36,641 nucleotides of DNA from CAG-791 sp963629395 (lineage in GTDB: Bacteria > Bacillota > Clostridia > Lachnospirales > Lachnospiraceae). Below are positions 24,532 through 32,848 of this stretch, piece after piece (the stretch's first letter is position 1; the number at the start of each line of letters is the position of its first letter). Under the pieces are notes generated by a model. It ran no database searches, had not been told where the DNA came from, and worked only from the letters and a program-made list of their open reading frames with translations. The translations under genes were made by a program, and so were the position numbers. Location of the stretch: positions 1 through 36,641 of the forward strand of contig CAVGIV010000024.1 in the NCBI GenBank assembly GCA_963629395.1. Direction: 5' to 3'.

Positions 24532-25644
24532 ATGGCAAGTCTTAGTTTGGAGCACATTTATAAGAAATATCCCAACGGCTTTGAGGCTGTTAAGGATTTC
24601 AATCTGGAAATTGAAGATAAGGAGTTCATCATCTTCGTAGGACCTTCCGGATGCGGAAAATCTACTACCCTTCGTATGGTGGCTGGTCTGGAGGACATCT
24701 CTTCCGGTACTCTTAAGATTGACGGAAAGGTTATGAACGATGTCGAGCCCAAGGATCGCGATATCGCCATGGTTTTCCAGAACTACGCTCTGTATCCGCA
24801 TATGACGGTATATGATAACATGGCATTCGGACTGAAGCTCCGCAAGGTTCCGAAGGATGAGATCGACAAGATGGTTCGCAATGCAGCAAAGATCCTGGAT
24901 CTGACAAACCTGCTGGATCGTAAGCCGAAGGCTCTTTCCGGCGGCCAGAGACAGCGTGTTGCCATGGGACGTGCTATCGTTCGTAATCCGAAGGTATTCC
25001 TGATGGATGAGCCTCTTTCCAACCTGGATGCAAAGCTTCGTGTTCAGATGAGATCTGAGATTGCAAAGCTTCATCAGAGACTGGGCACCACCATCATCTA
25101 CGTTACACATGATCAGACTGAGGCTATGACACTGGGAACCAGAATCGTCGTTATGAAGGACGGCGTGGTTCAGCAGGTAGATACTCCTCAGCACCTGTAT
25201 GATCTTCCGCAGAACCTGTTCGTTGCAGGATTCATGGGATCTCCGCAGATGAACTTCCTGGATGCAGTTGTAAAGGTTAACGGTGCACAGGCTAGCCTGC
25301 AGATCGGAAGCTCTGTAACTGTTCCGCTGAACGCAACAAAGTCAAAGGCTCTCATCGATGGCGGTTATGATGGAAAGACCGTTGTTATGGGTATCCGTCC
25401 GGAGAACCTTTCGGATGATGCTGATGATCTTGCAAAGTCCAATGCTGTATTTAAGGCAAAGGTAAACGTATACGAGCTTCTCGGTGCTGAAGTATTCCTG
25501 TACTTCGATGTAAACGAGACACCGGTAACCGCAAGAGTTGATCCTAAGACTACAGCTCGCCCGGGTTCCGAGGTACAGTTCGCAATCGATACAGAGAAGG
25601 TTCATGTATTCGATAAGGAAACAGAAAAGACCATCTGCAACTAA
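24532..25644 (+). CDS. msmX: Sugar ABC transporter ATPase (MsmX/UgpC family)
   Basis: ATPase that energises several carbohydrate importers. Walker A GPSGCGKST (about residues 37-45), Q-loop in MVFQNYALYPHMTV, signature ALSGGQRQRVAMGRAI, Walker B VFLMDEPLSNLD and the switch histidine in YVTHDQTEA are all present. After residue 240 comes the regulatory OB-fold (TOBE) domain of MalK-type ATPases (MGIRPENLSDD). AGGAGG precedes ATG. It stands as a single gene with no permease or binding-protein genes nearby, as is usual for the shared MsmX ATPase. Codon choice is strongly biased, like pckA, suggesting high expression. Confidence 0.95.
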   Translation: MASLSLEHIYKKYPNGFEAVKDFNLEIEDKEFIIFVGPSGCGKSTTLRMVAGLEDISSGTLKIDGKVMNDVEPKDRDIAMVFQNYALYPHMTVYDNMAFGLKLRKVPKDEIDKMVRNAAKILDLTNLLDRKPKALSGGQRQRVAMGRAIVRNPKVFLMDEPLSNLDAKLRVQMRSEIAKLHQRLGTTIIYVTHDQTEAMTLGTRIVVMKDGVVQQVDTPQHLYDLPQNLFVAGFMGSPQMNFLDAVVKVNGAQASLQIGSSVTVPLNATKSKALIDGGYDGKTVVMGIRPENLSDDADDLAKSNAVFKAKVNVYELLGAEVFLYFDVNETPVTARVDPKTTARPGSEVQFAIDTEKVHVFDKETEKTICN

Positions 25645-25721
25645 TCGGTTGTGATGGAACGAGATCATCAGACAGGTCTTTGAACATGTTTGTGATTTCG
25701 ACCAGGGATTACAGTGGGAGT

Positions 25722-25752
25722 GGGGGATGCGCACAGCGCATTCCCCATTTTT
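25722..25752 (+). terminator. Strong intrinsic terminator of msmX
   Basis: GGGGGATGCGC (25722-25732) and GCGCATTCCCC (25736-25746) form an 11-bp stem with one G-U pair and an ACA loop, followed by ATTTTT. Confidence 0.87.
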
Positions 25753-25764
25753 GCGCGTTTTCGG

Positions 25765-25793
25765 TTGTTTTTTACAAACGCTGCAATTAAAAT
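25765..25793 (+). promoter_or_regulatory. Likely promoter of the CdaR-type regulator
   Basis: TTGTTT, a 17-nt spacer and TAAAAT. The start site would be near 25800, giving a leader of about 60 nt. Confidence 0.5.
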
Positions 25794-25858
25794 AGACCGA
25801 TAAGCAACAAGTTGAACGTACTACACGAGTAATCGCAGCAGAAAGGGAAGGACAGAGA

Positions 25859-26947
25859 ATGCTTTCATCACAGATCGTTAAAAGCTGCCTGGAGGAACTG
25901 GCTTCGATTTCGAAGGTTGAGTTCTGCATGCAGGATGTAAACGGCGGATTGTTCGCAATGACACAGGGGGCAGAGATTCCGGCTGCTGATATTGTGTCGG
26001 GATTTGCCAAGTCCTCGGTAGACAGTCAGATAGTCGGGAATCACTATTTTCTGAAGGTTCGTGATGAGGAGGACATCGCATACGTATTAACAGCGATCGG
26101 AGACGGGGATCACACGCTGATGATTGCCCGCATCGCCGTCAGCGAAATTCAGAACCTGATGGTGGCCTATCGTGAGAAGTATGACCGGAATAACTTTTTC
26201 CAGAATTTGCTTCTGGACAATCTCCTTCTCGTGGATATTCACAATCGTGCACGCAAGCTGCATATCAACTATCAGGTTCCGCGTGCAATCATTCTTATTG
26301 AACTGGAATCAGATGGAGAGGCATCTGCAAGCGAGCTTCTCGGAAGTATTTTTACGGCACATAACGGTGATTATCTTACAGAGGTGGATGAGAAAAGCGT
26401 CATTATCATCAAGGCTGTCGAGACGGCGGATTCTTACCATGAGCTGGAGGAGGCAGCGACCGTTGCGGTTGATATGCTGAATACAGAAGCGATGCTGAAG
26501 GTTCGTGCATCCTACGGCTCGATTGTGACAGATTTGAAGAACATTTCGCATTCCTATAAGGAAGCGCGGATGGCGATGGATGTCGGCAAGATCTTTAATG
26601 CGGAGAAGATGGTGAATTCCTACAATCAGCTGGGAATTGGAAGACTGATTTATCAGCTTCCCTCCAACCTCTGCAACGTCTTTATTCATGAGGTTTTCGG
26701 TGATGAAATTCCGGATGATCTGGATGCAGAGACGCTTTCTACGATCAACTGCTTTTTCGAGAACAATCTGAACGTTTCCGAGACTTCACGGCAGCTGTTC
26801 ATTCACAGAAATACACTGGTGTACCGCATTGAGAAGCTGCAGAAGCAGACCGGGCTGGATATCCGGAACTTCGATGATGCACTGCGCTTTAAGATTTCGC
26901 TGATGGTCATCAACTATCTGAAGTATCTGGATGCAAAGGACTATTGA
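25859..26947 (+). CDS. CdaR/PucR-type transcriptional regulator
   Basis: 362 residues. The C-terminal helix-turn-helix of the PucR class is clear: FFENNLNVSETSRQLFIHRNTLVYRIEKLQKQTGLDIRNFDDALRFKISL (about residues 300-350, quoted here only in part by its key residues N-x-S-E-T-S and H-R-N-T-L-x-Y-R). The central part resembles the GGDEF-like CdaR domain; the N-terminal 110 residues may sense a ligand. AAAGGGAAGGA precedes ATG. It follows msmX with a terminator and its own promoter between them. Such regulators often control sugar acid or carbohydrate use; the target here is not evident, though msmX is the obvious neighbour. Confidence 0.85.
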   Translation: MLSSQIVKSCLEELASISKVEFCMQDVNGGLFAMTQGAEIPAADIVSGFAKSSVDSQIVGNHYFLKVRDEEDIAYVLTAIGDGDHTLMIARIAVSEIQNLMVAYREKYDRNNFFQNLLLDNLLLVDIHNRARKLHINYQVPRAIILIELESDGEASASELLGSIFTAHNGDYLTEVDEKSVIIIKAVETADSYHELEEAATVAVDMLNTEAMLKVRASYGSIVTDLKNISHSYKEARMAMDVGKIFNAEKMVNSYNQLGIGRLIYQLPSNLCNVFIHEVFGDEIPDDLDAETLSTINCFFENNLNVSETSRQLFIHRNTLVYRIEKLQKQTGLDIRNFDDALRFKISLMVINYLKYLDAKDY

Positions 26948-26984
26948 TTGACAAGAACTCCGTCCGGGAATTTTGAGTAGCAGA

Positions 26985-27974
26985 TCAAACGGAAAGGCCG
27001 GTCCCGTCCCAGGCTGGAATGAAGCTTTTGGAAATGGTGCCGCCTTCCTGCAGAAAACCGTTTTCGACCCCTATGGATATGGCGAAGTCAACGACTTCGT
27101 CATATTCTTTTTGTGTAACAGGACGGGAAAGAAGCGGATCGTCAGCACAGCCCGGCATGGGGGTGTACTGATTCATGATGCTTAGAAAGATCTGCTCGTG
27201 ATAGGTATTGTGAAGGTACTGCAATATTTTCCTGGAATCCTCCGTATGCCCCGGCATGACCATGTGACGAACGATGACGCCTTTTTGCATTAAAGGTGTT
27301 GTGGAATCATCATCCGCGTCCAGCGAGTGACTGCCGTCAGCGAAAATCGGCTCGGGACACTGGCGGATCATCTCATCGATGGCGGATATCGCGCATTCCC
27401 AGTAATTGGCTGCATGGGCATATTGCCGGGCCAGCTCGGAGGAATAAAATTTCAAATCGGGAAGATAAATATCAATCAGTCCATCCAGCGCATGAATGAC
27501 CTCGGCCTTTTCGTAGGCGGAGGTGTTGTAGACGATGGGAACCTGCAGGCCATGACCTTTGGCTTTTTCCAATGCAGGGATCAGCACGTGCGGCACATGG
27601 GACGGCGTGACGAGATTGATATTGGCAGCACCCTGCTCCTGGAGCTGCAGCATGATCCGGGCAAGTGCGTCAGAAGAGAGCACGGAGCCGTCGTGGTGCT
27701 CGGCACCGGTCTTTCCGGAGGCGTGAAGACCGGAGGATATGGCGACATTCTGGCAGAATACACAGCCCAGATTACAGCCGGTGAAAAAGATGGCACCGGA
27801 GCCGCATGATCCGGAAATGCATGGCTCTTCATAAAAAAGAAGCGCAGCTCTTGCCGCGCGGATCTGTGCAGGAATTCCGCACAGGCCGAGCTCTCCTGCA
27901 AGGCGGTTTGCCCTGCATTCTCTTGGACAGAGCATGCAGCTGGAAAGATCGAAGACGGAAGATGTTGACGACAT
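26985..27974 (-). CDS. Radical SAM protein, PflA-like (COG1313/PflX type)
   Basis: 329 residues. The N-terminal cysteine set C13, C16, C20, C32 (CMLCPREC...GLCG) is characteristic of the COG1313 group, followed by the radical SAM motif CNLGCVFC (C67, C71, C74). HDGSVLSSDALARIM, NLVTPSHV and LPDLKFYSSELARQY also fit that group. Function is unproven; relatives are often labelled pyruvate formate-lyase activating enzyme, but no glycyl radical enzyme is near. ATG 27974 has GAGAGG 7 nt upstream; the frame open further upstream runs into the SRP RNA gene and is not used. It is convergent with the CdaR-type gene (37-nt gap, no clear terminator). Confidence 0.88.
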   Translation of the reverse strand: MSSTSSVFDLSSCMLCPRECRANRLAGELGLCGIPAQIRAARAALLFYEEPCISGSCGSGAIFFTGCNLGCVFCQNVAISSGLHASGKTGAEHHDGSVLSSDALARIMLQLQEQGAANINLVTPSHVPHVLIPALEKAKGHGLQVPIVYNTSAYEKAEVIHALDGLIDIYLPDLKFYSSELARQYAHAANYWECAISAIDEMIRQCPEPIFADGSHSLDADDDSTTPLMQKGVIVRHMVMPGHTEDSRKILQYLHNTYHEQIFLSIMNQYTPMPGCADDPLLSRPVTQKEYDEVVDFAISIGVENGFLQEGGTISKSFIPAWDGTGLSV

Positions 27975-27996
27975 GGTAAAACCTCTCAAATGAAAA

Positions 27997-28187
27997 GCCT
28001 GCCTGTGGAAAGACCCGGGCACGGTACCGGGTGCATCGCTCCGCCAGGTTTCCTCACGGCACATGAAAGGGTCTGCTTAGTGCTGCTTCGTTCCCGATCT
28101 GACACGGTTCGCAGGATTCATTGCGTAAGACCCAAACTTCGATACGATACATCCGGGCGGCTGCCCGAGCCTTGCCACAGGCAGGCT
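27997..28187 (-). ncRNA. ffs: Signal recognition particle RNA, about 190 nt
   Basis: The minus strand contains the conserved SRP domain IV: GTGTCAGATCGGGAACGAAG followed by CAGCACTAAG, with flanking TTTGGGTC and ATGTGCCGTGAGGAAACCTG, closely parallel to the Bacillus scRNA. The ends form a perfect 12-bp closing helix, GCCTGCCTGTGG (5') with CCACAGGCAGGC (3'), and further helix 5 pairs such as CTCGGGCA/TGCCCGGG and GATGTATCG/CGATGCACC. It follows tadA, the usual Firmicute neighbour. Unlike the 270-nt Bacillus RNA it has no recognisable Alu domain outside the closing helix. Ends are estimated from the helix and promoter. Confidence 0.88.
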
Positions 28188-28194
28188 GGAACTT

Positions 28195-28223
28195 ACTATA
28201 CCAAATTCCCGGCAATTCGTCTA
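28195..28223 (-). promoter_or_regulatory. Promoter of the SRP RNA gene
   Basis: On the minus strand TAGACG, a 17-nt spacer and TATAGT with an extended -10 (TGG before TATAGT). The predicted start, 7-8 nt downstream, coincides with the 5' end of the closing helix at about 28187. Confidence 0.7.
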
Positions 28224-28260
28224 TGCGTAACTTCGAAACTTTGCCGGAGCTATTCAGAGC

Positions 28261-28737
28261 TCACTTTTCTGACGTCTTAGAGCGCATGCGGAGCTCACGG
28301 AAGAACTGCTGCAGAAGGGACCGGCACTCGGGGGTTAAAACGCCCCATGTGATTTCGGACTGGTGCATCAGCTTTTCACAGGAAACAATGTTTAAAATGG
28401 AGCCGGCACAACCGGATTTATCACTGGGGGCACCGATTACGACGCGGTCGATTCGTGCCTGCTCAATAGCGCCGGCGCACATCGGACAAGGCTCTAGGGT
28501 GCAGTACAGCGTGCAGCCCTCCAATCTCCAGTCGCCTATGACGCGGGTGGCCTTTCGTATGGCGGCAATCTCTGCATGCGCCAGAGTGGAATGGTCAGTG
28601 TTTCTCCGGTTGTAGCCTCGGCCGATGACCTTGCCGTCATAAACGATGACACAGCCGATGGGAACCTCGCCAAGAGCCATTGCCTTTCTGGCCTGTGTCA
28701 AAGCTTGCTTCATATATCGTTCATCCTGAGTGGGCAT
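28261..28737 (-). CDS. tadA: tRNA adenosine(34) deaminase
   Basis: Converts A34 to inosine in the tRNA(Arg) ACG anticodon. The zinc/catalytic motifs are HAEIAAI (histidine ligand and catalytic glutamate) and PCPMCAGAI (two cysteine ligands); VPIGCVIVYDGKVIGRGYNRR precedes them and ARIDRVVIGAPSDKSG follows. 158 residues. ATG 28737 has AAGGAG 8 nt upstream and the protein then starts as relatives do; the frame open further upstream is not used. Followed by the SRP RNA gene, the common Firmicute order. Confidence 0.95.
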   Translation of the reverse strand: MPTQDERYMKQALTQARKAMALGEVPIGCVIVYDGKVIGRGYNRRNTDHSTLAHAEIAAIRKATRVIGDWRLEGCTLYCTLEPCPMCAGAIEQARIDRVVIGAPSDKSGCAGSILNIVSCEKLMHQSEITWGVLTPECRSLLQQFFRELRMRSKTSEK

Positions 28738-28840
28738 GTAACAGACTCCTTGCCTGCCGGGGGCTTTGCAGCACAAATCCGGCGCGAAAACGCGTAATCG
28801 GCACGTTCCTAAATGACTGTCTTACTTGCGAAAAGGGCAG

Positions 28841-28865
28841 TTGGCATATATGATACATATGTCAA
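28841..28865. promoter_or_regulatory. Imperfect inverted repeat, possible operator
   Basis: TTGGCATAT (28841-28849) and ATATGTCAA (28857-28865) are inverted with one mismatch and a 7-nt centre. It lies in the divergent region between tadA and the Rrf2-type gene and contains a perfect TTGACA on the minus strand, though no good -10 follows it. The rest of this 254-nt intergenic region shows only the -10 box at 28936. Confidence 0.4.
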
Positions 28866-28935
28866 ATACCCGAGCACCGATAGGAATAGGATAATTACTA
28901 GGACTTGCAGCGCATTCTGCGAAACGCTTCACCAG

Positions 28936-28941
28936 TATAAT
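28936..28941 (+). promoter_or_regulatory. -10 box of the Rrf2-suf operon
   Basis: Perfect TATAAT 50 nt before the Rrf2-type ATG. The -35 region at 17-nt spacing (CATTCT) is weak, as may suit a regulated promoter. Confidence 0.5.
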
Positions 28942-28991
28942 CGAGATTTTCGCTGATGCAAAGTGCCTCGCGGGCAGAAAGGATAATACAG

Positions 28992-29429
28992 ATGAAGATT
29001 TCAACAAAGGGAAGGTATGCGCTTCGCATGATGCTGGACCTTGCGGTTCACGATACGGGCGAGTATATTTCATTGAAGGATATTTCGGAACGGCAGGATA
29101 TTACGGTAAAATATCTTGAGCAGATTGTGACGGCTCTGACGAAATCGGGTTTTCTGCGTTCGCAGCGTGGGAATAACGGCGGTTATCGTTTGGCGAGGCG
29201 CCCGGCAGAATACACGGTGGGGAGCATTCTTCGCATTATGGAGGGACCGCTGGAGCCGGTGCCGTGTCTGGAAGGGGAGTCTGCACAGTGCGTTCGCAGC
29301 GCAGACTGTGCAGTTCTTCCCTTTTGGAAGGGATTTTCCAAGGCGATAAATGATTATGCAGACAGCGTGACGCTTCAGGATCTGAAGGATCAGGCATTGG
29401 CACTGGCAGGAAATGATTTTGTCATCTAG
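28992..29429 (+). CDS. Rrf2/IscR-type regulator of Fe-S cluster assembly
   Basis: 145 residues. The winged-helix start KISTKGRYALRMMLDLA and the recognition region DITVKYLEQIVTALTKSGFLRSQRGNNGGYRLAR are typical of the Rrf2 family. Three cysteines, C92, C100 and C106, lie where IscR holds its [2Fe-2S] cluster, with slightly different spacing (8 and 5 residues between them). AAAGGA stands 8 nt before ATG 28992. It directly precedes sufC with no evident promoter between, so it most likely controls its own operon in response to Fe-S status. Confidence 0.9.
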   Translation: MKISTKGRYALRMMLDLAVHDTGEYISLKDISERQDITVKYLEQIVTALTKSGFLRSQRGNNGGYRLARRPAEYTVGSILRIMEGPLEPVPCLEGESAQCVRSADCAVLPFWKGFSKAINDYADSVTLQDLKDQALALAGNDFVI

Positions 29430-29511
29430 CGCATCGTTTGCAGTCAGGGACCGGCTTGCCCGGCTTCGATAAATTCGTTGCCATGCGGCCGGATACAGAA
29501 CGGAGGATACT

Positions 29512-30258
29512 ATGTCGGAGACATTATTACAGGTGAGGGACCTGTCGGCAGCGATTGAAGAAGGTGAGCTGCTGCACCACATTGATATGGAAATTAAGCC
29601 TGGAGAGACCCATGTTCTTATGGGACCTAACGGCGCCGGGAAATCCACACTTGGCTATACGCTGATGGGAAACCCGAATTATAAAATAACGGGCGGAACG
29701 ATTACGTTTGACGGAGAGGATATTACAGCGCTTTCTGCAGACAAAAGGGCGCAGAAGGGAATGTTTCTGTCCTTCCAGAATCCGCTCGAGGTTCCGGGAC
29801 TTTCTCTGGAGGCCTTTCTTCGCAATGCCATCCGGCAGAAAACCGGTAAGCCGCTGAAGATTTTTCAGTTCAAAAAGGAGCTGGAGGCAACCATGGAGCT
29901 TTTGAGCATGGATTCCTCCTATGCAGACCGTGACCTGAATGTGGGATTTTCCGGCGGAGAGAAAAAGAAAGCAGAGATTCTTCAGCTTCTGATGCTGAAT
30001 CCCAAGCTTGCAATCCTTGATGAAACGGATTCGGGACTGGATGTTGATGCGGTTCGTGTGGTTTCGAAGGGAATTGAGGAATACCAGAAGAAGCGCAATG
30101 GTGCACTTCTGATCATCACGCATTCTACCAGGATTCTCGAGTCACTGAAGGTGGATTATACACATGTGCTGGTAAAGGGACATCTCGTACACACCGGAGG
30201 TGCAGAACTGGTGGATGAAATCAATCAGCACGGATTTGAACGTTTTGTTGAGGCATAA
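29512..30258 (+). CDS. sufC: Fe-S assembly ATPase SufC
   Basis: ABC-type ATPase of the SufBCD scaffold. Walker A GPNGAGKST, Q-loop MFLSFQNPLEVPGL, signature FSGGEKKKAEILQ, Walker B LAILDETDSGLD and H-loop ITHSTRIL are present. 248 residues is normal. GGAGG precedes ATG. First structural gene of sufCBDSU; sufB follows after 20 nt. Confidence 0.97.
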   Translation: MSETLLQVRDLSAAIEEGELLHHIDMEIKPGETHVLMGPNGAGKSTLGYTLMGNPNYKITGGTITFDGEDITALSADKRAQKGMFLSFQNPLEVPGLSLEAFLRNAIRQKTGKPLKIFQFKKELEATMELLSMDSSYADRDLNVGFSGGEKKKAEILQLLMLNPKLAILDETDSGLDVDAVRVVSKGIEEYQKKRNGALLIITHSTRILESLKVDYTHVLVKGHLVHTGGAELVDEINQHGFERFVEA

Positions 30259-30278
30259 CAGCCAAAAGGGTAACAGAA

Positions 30279-31679
30279 ATGGCAGAACAGAAAGTACAGG
30301 ATGTCGATCGGAGTCTGTATGACTTTAAGGATGATGAATCCACGGGCTTCTACCGGATGCAGGAGGGCTTGACGGCCGACATCGTTGAGAAAATATCCGA
30401 GGAAAAAAACGATCCGGACTGGATGCGGCAGTTTCGCCTGCATTGCCTGGATTTATACAATGAAATGCGAGTTCCGGACTGGGGGCCGTCGATTGATGGC
30501 TTGAATATGGACCGGATTTCCTCCTATGTTCGTTCGCGTTCGGATATGAAGGGAGACTGGAACGAGGTTCCGGATGAGATAAAGAATACCTTTGAGAAGC
30601 TGGGCATCCCACAGGCTGAGCGCGAGTCGCTGGCCGGTGTCGGAGCGCAGTATGACTCGGAGCTGGTTTATCATAATCTGCAGGATGATGTGGCCAAGCA
30701 GGGCGTAGTGTATACCGGCTTTGAGGAAGCGGTTAACGGCGAATATGCGGATATGGTGAAGGAATACTTCATGCACCTGGTGCCGCCGACGGATCATAAG
30801 TTTGCGGCACTCCATGGCGCTGTCTGGTCCGGCGGTTCCTTCGTGTACGTGCCAAAGGGCGTGAAGGTGGACATTCCGCTGCAGTCCTATTTTCGCCTGA
30901 ATGCGAAGGGAGCCGGTCAGTTTGAGCATACGCTGATTATTGTTGATGAGGGTGCGGATCTCCACTTTATAGAGGGATGCTCGGCACCGAAATACAATAT
31001 TGCCAATCTTCATGCGGGCTGCGTGGAGCTGTATGTAAAGCGGAATGCAAGACTGCGCTATTCCACGATTGAGAACTGGTCTAAGAATATGTACAACCTC
31101 AATACCAAGAGAGCACTGGTGGAAGAGGGAGGGCGAATGGAGTGGGTGTCCGGCTCGTTCGGATCGCATGTGTCGTATTTGTACCCGACCACAATTCTGC
31201 GCGGGGATCGTTCACACTGCGAATTCACGGGCATTACTTTTGCCGGCGGCGGTCAGAACCTGGATACCGGTGCGAAGATGGTACACATCGGCGAGGATAC
31301 GTCGTCCTACATCAATACAAAGTCGATCTCCAAGGATGGCGGCATCAGCACCTATCGCAGCAGCATTGAAATTAAAAAAACAGCAAAAAGAGCGAAGGCT
31401 TCTGTGGACTGTGCGTCGCTGATGCTGGACGATATTTCGCGGTCAGATACCATTCCTGCCATGGATGTTCGAACAGCGGATGCCGATGTGGGACATGAAG
31501 CTAAGATTGGCCGTATCAGCGATGAAGCGGTTTTCTATTTGATGTCGAGAGGCATCAGTGAATCCGAGGCCAGGGCTATGATTGTATCCGGCTTTGCCGA
31601 TCCGGTCAGCAAGGAGCTGCCTCTGGAATATGCGGCGGAGATGAATAATCTGATCCGTCTGGAAATGGAAGGAATGTAG
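30279..31679 (+). CDS. sufB: Fe-S scaffold subunit SufB
   Basis: Scaffold protein on which the nascent cluster is built. 466 residues with the right-handed beta-helix core: VPKGVKVDIPLQSYFRLN, LHFIEGCSAPKY (conserved cysteine), LNTKRALVEEGGRMEWVSGS, then the VDCASLMLDDISRSDTIPA region carrying the cysteine used to accept sulfur, and GHEAKIGRISDEAVFYLMSRG. Lies between sufC and sufD in the usual order. Confidence 0.97.
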   Translation: MAEQKVQDVDRSLYDFKDDESTGFYRMQEGLTADIVEKISEEKNDPDWMRQFRLHCLDLYNEMRVPDWGPSIDGLNMDRISSYVRSRSDMKGDWNEVPDEIKNTFEKLGIPQAERESLAGVGAQYDSELVYHNLQDDVAKQGVVYTGFEEAVNGEYADMVKEYFMHLVPPTDHKFAALHGAVWSGGSFVYVPKGVKVDIPLQSYFRLNAKGAGQFEHTLIIVDEGADLHFIEGCSAPKYNIANLHAGCVELYVKRNARLRYSTIENWSKNMYNLNTKRALVEEGGRMEWVSGSFGSHVSYLYPTTILRGDRSHCEFTGITFAGGGQNLDTGAKMVHIGEDTSSYINTKSISKDGGISTYRSSIEIKKTAKRAKASVDCASLMLDDISRSDTIPAMDVRTADADVGHEAKIGRISDEAVFYLMSRGISESEARAMIVSGFADPVSKELPLEYAAEMNNLIRLEMEGM

Positions 31680-31699
31680 AGAAAGGAATGGAGGCTAGA

Positions 31700-32848
31700 A
31701 TGAAGAATACAGCAATGGCTGTCGGACATATCCCTTCTCTTACCTGGAATCATTTACGGGCCAATTGTGCAGAGCTGGAGGAGACTCCTTTTTTGTCACA
31801 GACCGCGGAATATGAGAAGCCGGAGCTGCCGGAGGGGATTACCCGGACGCAGCTGAGTGCGCAGGACGCAGAGGACTGGCTGCGCCGGAATGCGCCGGAG
31901 GAATTGCCGGAGAGTGTAACGGCGGGAAAGGTGCCGATCTATCACCCCCAGCGTCTGGGAACAGGACTTGGGAAGGAGTTTGATGATCTGCTGAATGCGA
32001 GCAGTGTTAACGGTGAGCTGCTGGAGGTGGCGCCGGGAGTGAAGGTGGAGCACCCTGTTCACGTGAAGCTTTCCTTTGCGGATGGAGAGCATTCGGCGCT
32101 TCGCCAATTGATTCACGTAGGGGAGGGCAGCTCTCTTACGCTGATTATCAGTGCCCGCTCTGCTGCCGGAGAGGGAACCGCTGCGCTGTCTACCAAGATT
32201 ATTCTGGAGAAGGATGCGAGCCTGTTCCTGGTAAAAGCGCAGCTTCTTGGAGATGGATTTGTCTTTTTGGACGATACCGGAGCGGCACTGGGAGAAAATG
32301 CATCCCTTCGAATGGTTCAGGCCGAGCTTGGCGGTGGTCAGGTTTATGTGGGGACGCAGCCGGAGCTGATCGGTGATCGCTCCTCCTATGAAACCAAAAC
32401 CGGGTATCTTGGCAAGGGGGATCGCCGGATTGACGTTAATTACAACGTACTGCAAAGAGGGCGGAAAACCAGCGCGCAGATGACCTTTGACGGAGTGCTG
32501 GATGATACTTGTGAGAAGACCTTCCGCGGAACCATTGATTTCCGGAAGGGCTCAAAGGGCTCGAAGGGGGATGAGCAGGAGAACGTACTGCTCCTTTCAG
32601 ATGATATTGTGAACAAGACCCTGCCCATCATTCTTTGCGAAGAAGAGGATGTAGAGGGGAGACACGGGGCCTCTATTGGACAGCTGGATGCAGACATGCT
32701 GTTTTACATGGCGGCAAGAGGCATCGACCGGAAGGAAGCAGAGCAGATTATGGTACGTGCCCGGCTGGGAGCAGTGGTTCGGGAAATTCCGGATCTTGCG
32801 CTTCGTGCAGAGCTTATGAATAAAATCGAGGAGGCCTTTGCCAGATGA
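31700..32848 (+). CDS. sufD: Fe-S scaffold subunit SufD
   Basis: Partner of SufB in the SufBC2D complex, 382 residues from ATG 31700. This start has GGAGG 5 nt upstream; the ATG at 31688 has its purine run directly against it and is less likely. Shared core features are TSAQMTFDGVLDDTCEKTFRG and VEGRHGASIGQLDADMLFYM, whose histidine corresponds to the conserved cluster-site residue of SufD. Its stop overlaps the sufS start by 4 nt (ATGA). Confidence 0.94.
   Translation: MKNTAMAVGHIPSLTWNHLRANCAELEETPFLSQTAEYEKPELPEGITRTQLSAQDAEDWLRRNAPEELPESVTAGKVPIYHPQRLGTGLGKEFDDLLNASSVNGELLEVAPGVKVEHPVHVKLSFADGEHSALRQLIHVGEGSSLTLIISARSAAGEGTAALSTKIILEKDASLFLVKAQLLGDGFVFLDDTGAALGENASLRMVQAELGGGQVYVGTQPELIGDRSSYETKTGYLGKGDRRIDVNYNVLQRGRKTSAQMTFDGVLDDTCEKTFRGTIDFRKGSKGSKGDEQENVLLLSDDIVNKTLPIILCEEEDVEGRHGASIGQLDADMLFYMAARGIDRKEAEQIMVRARLGAVVREIPDLALRAELMNKIEEAFAR

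Noticed and set aside
28249..28259. CTATTCAGAGC at the end of tadA, resembling the inner part of the MITE terminus
   Set aside because: Inside the region between tadA and the SRP RNA without GTAA and without element sequence around it.
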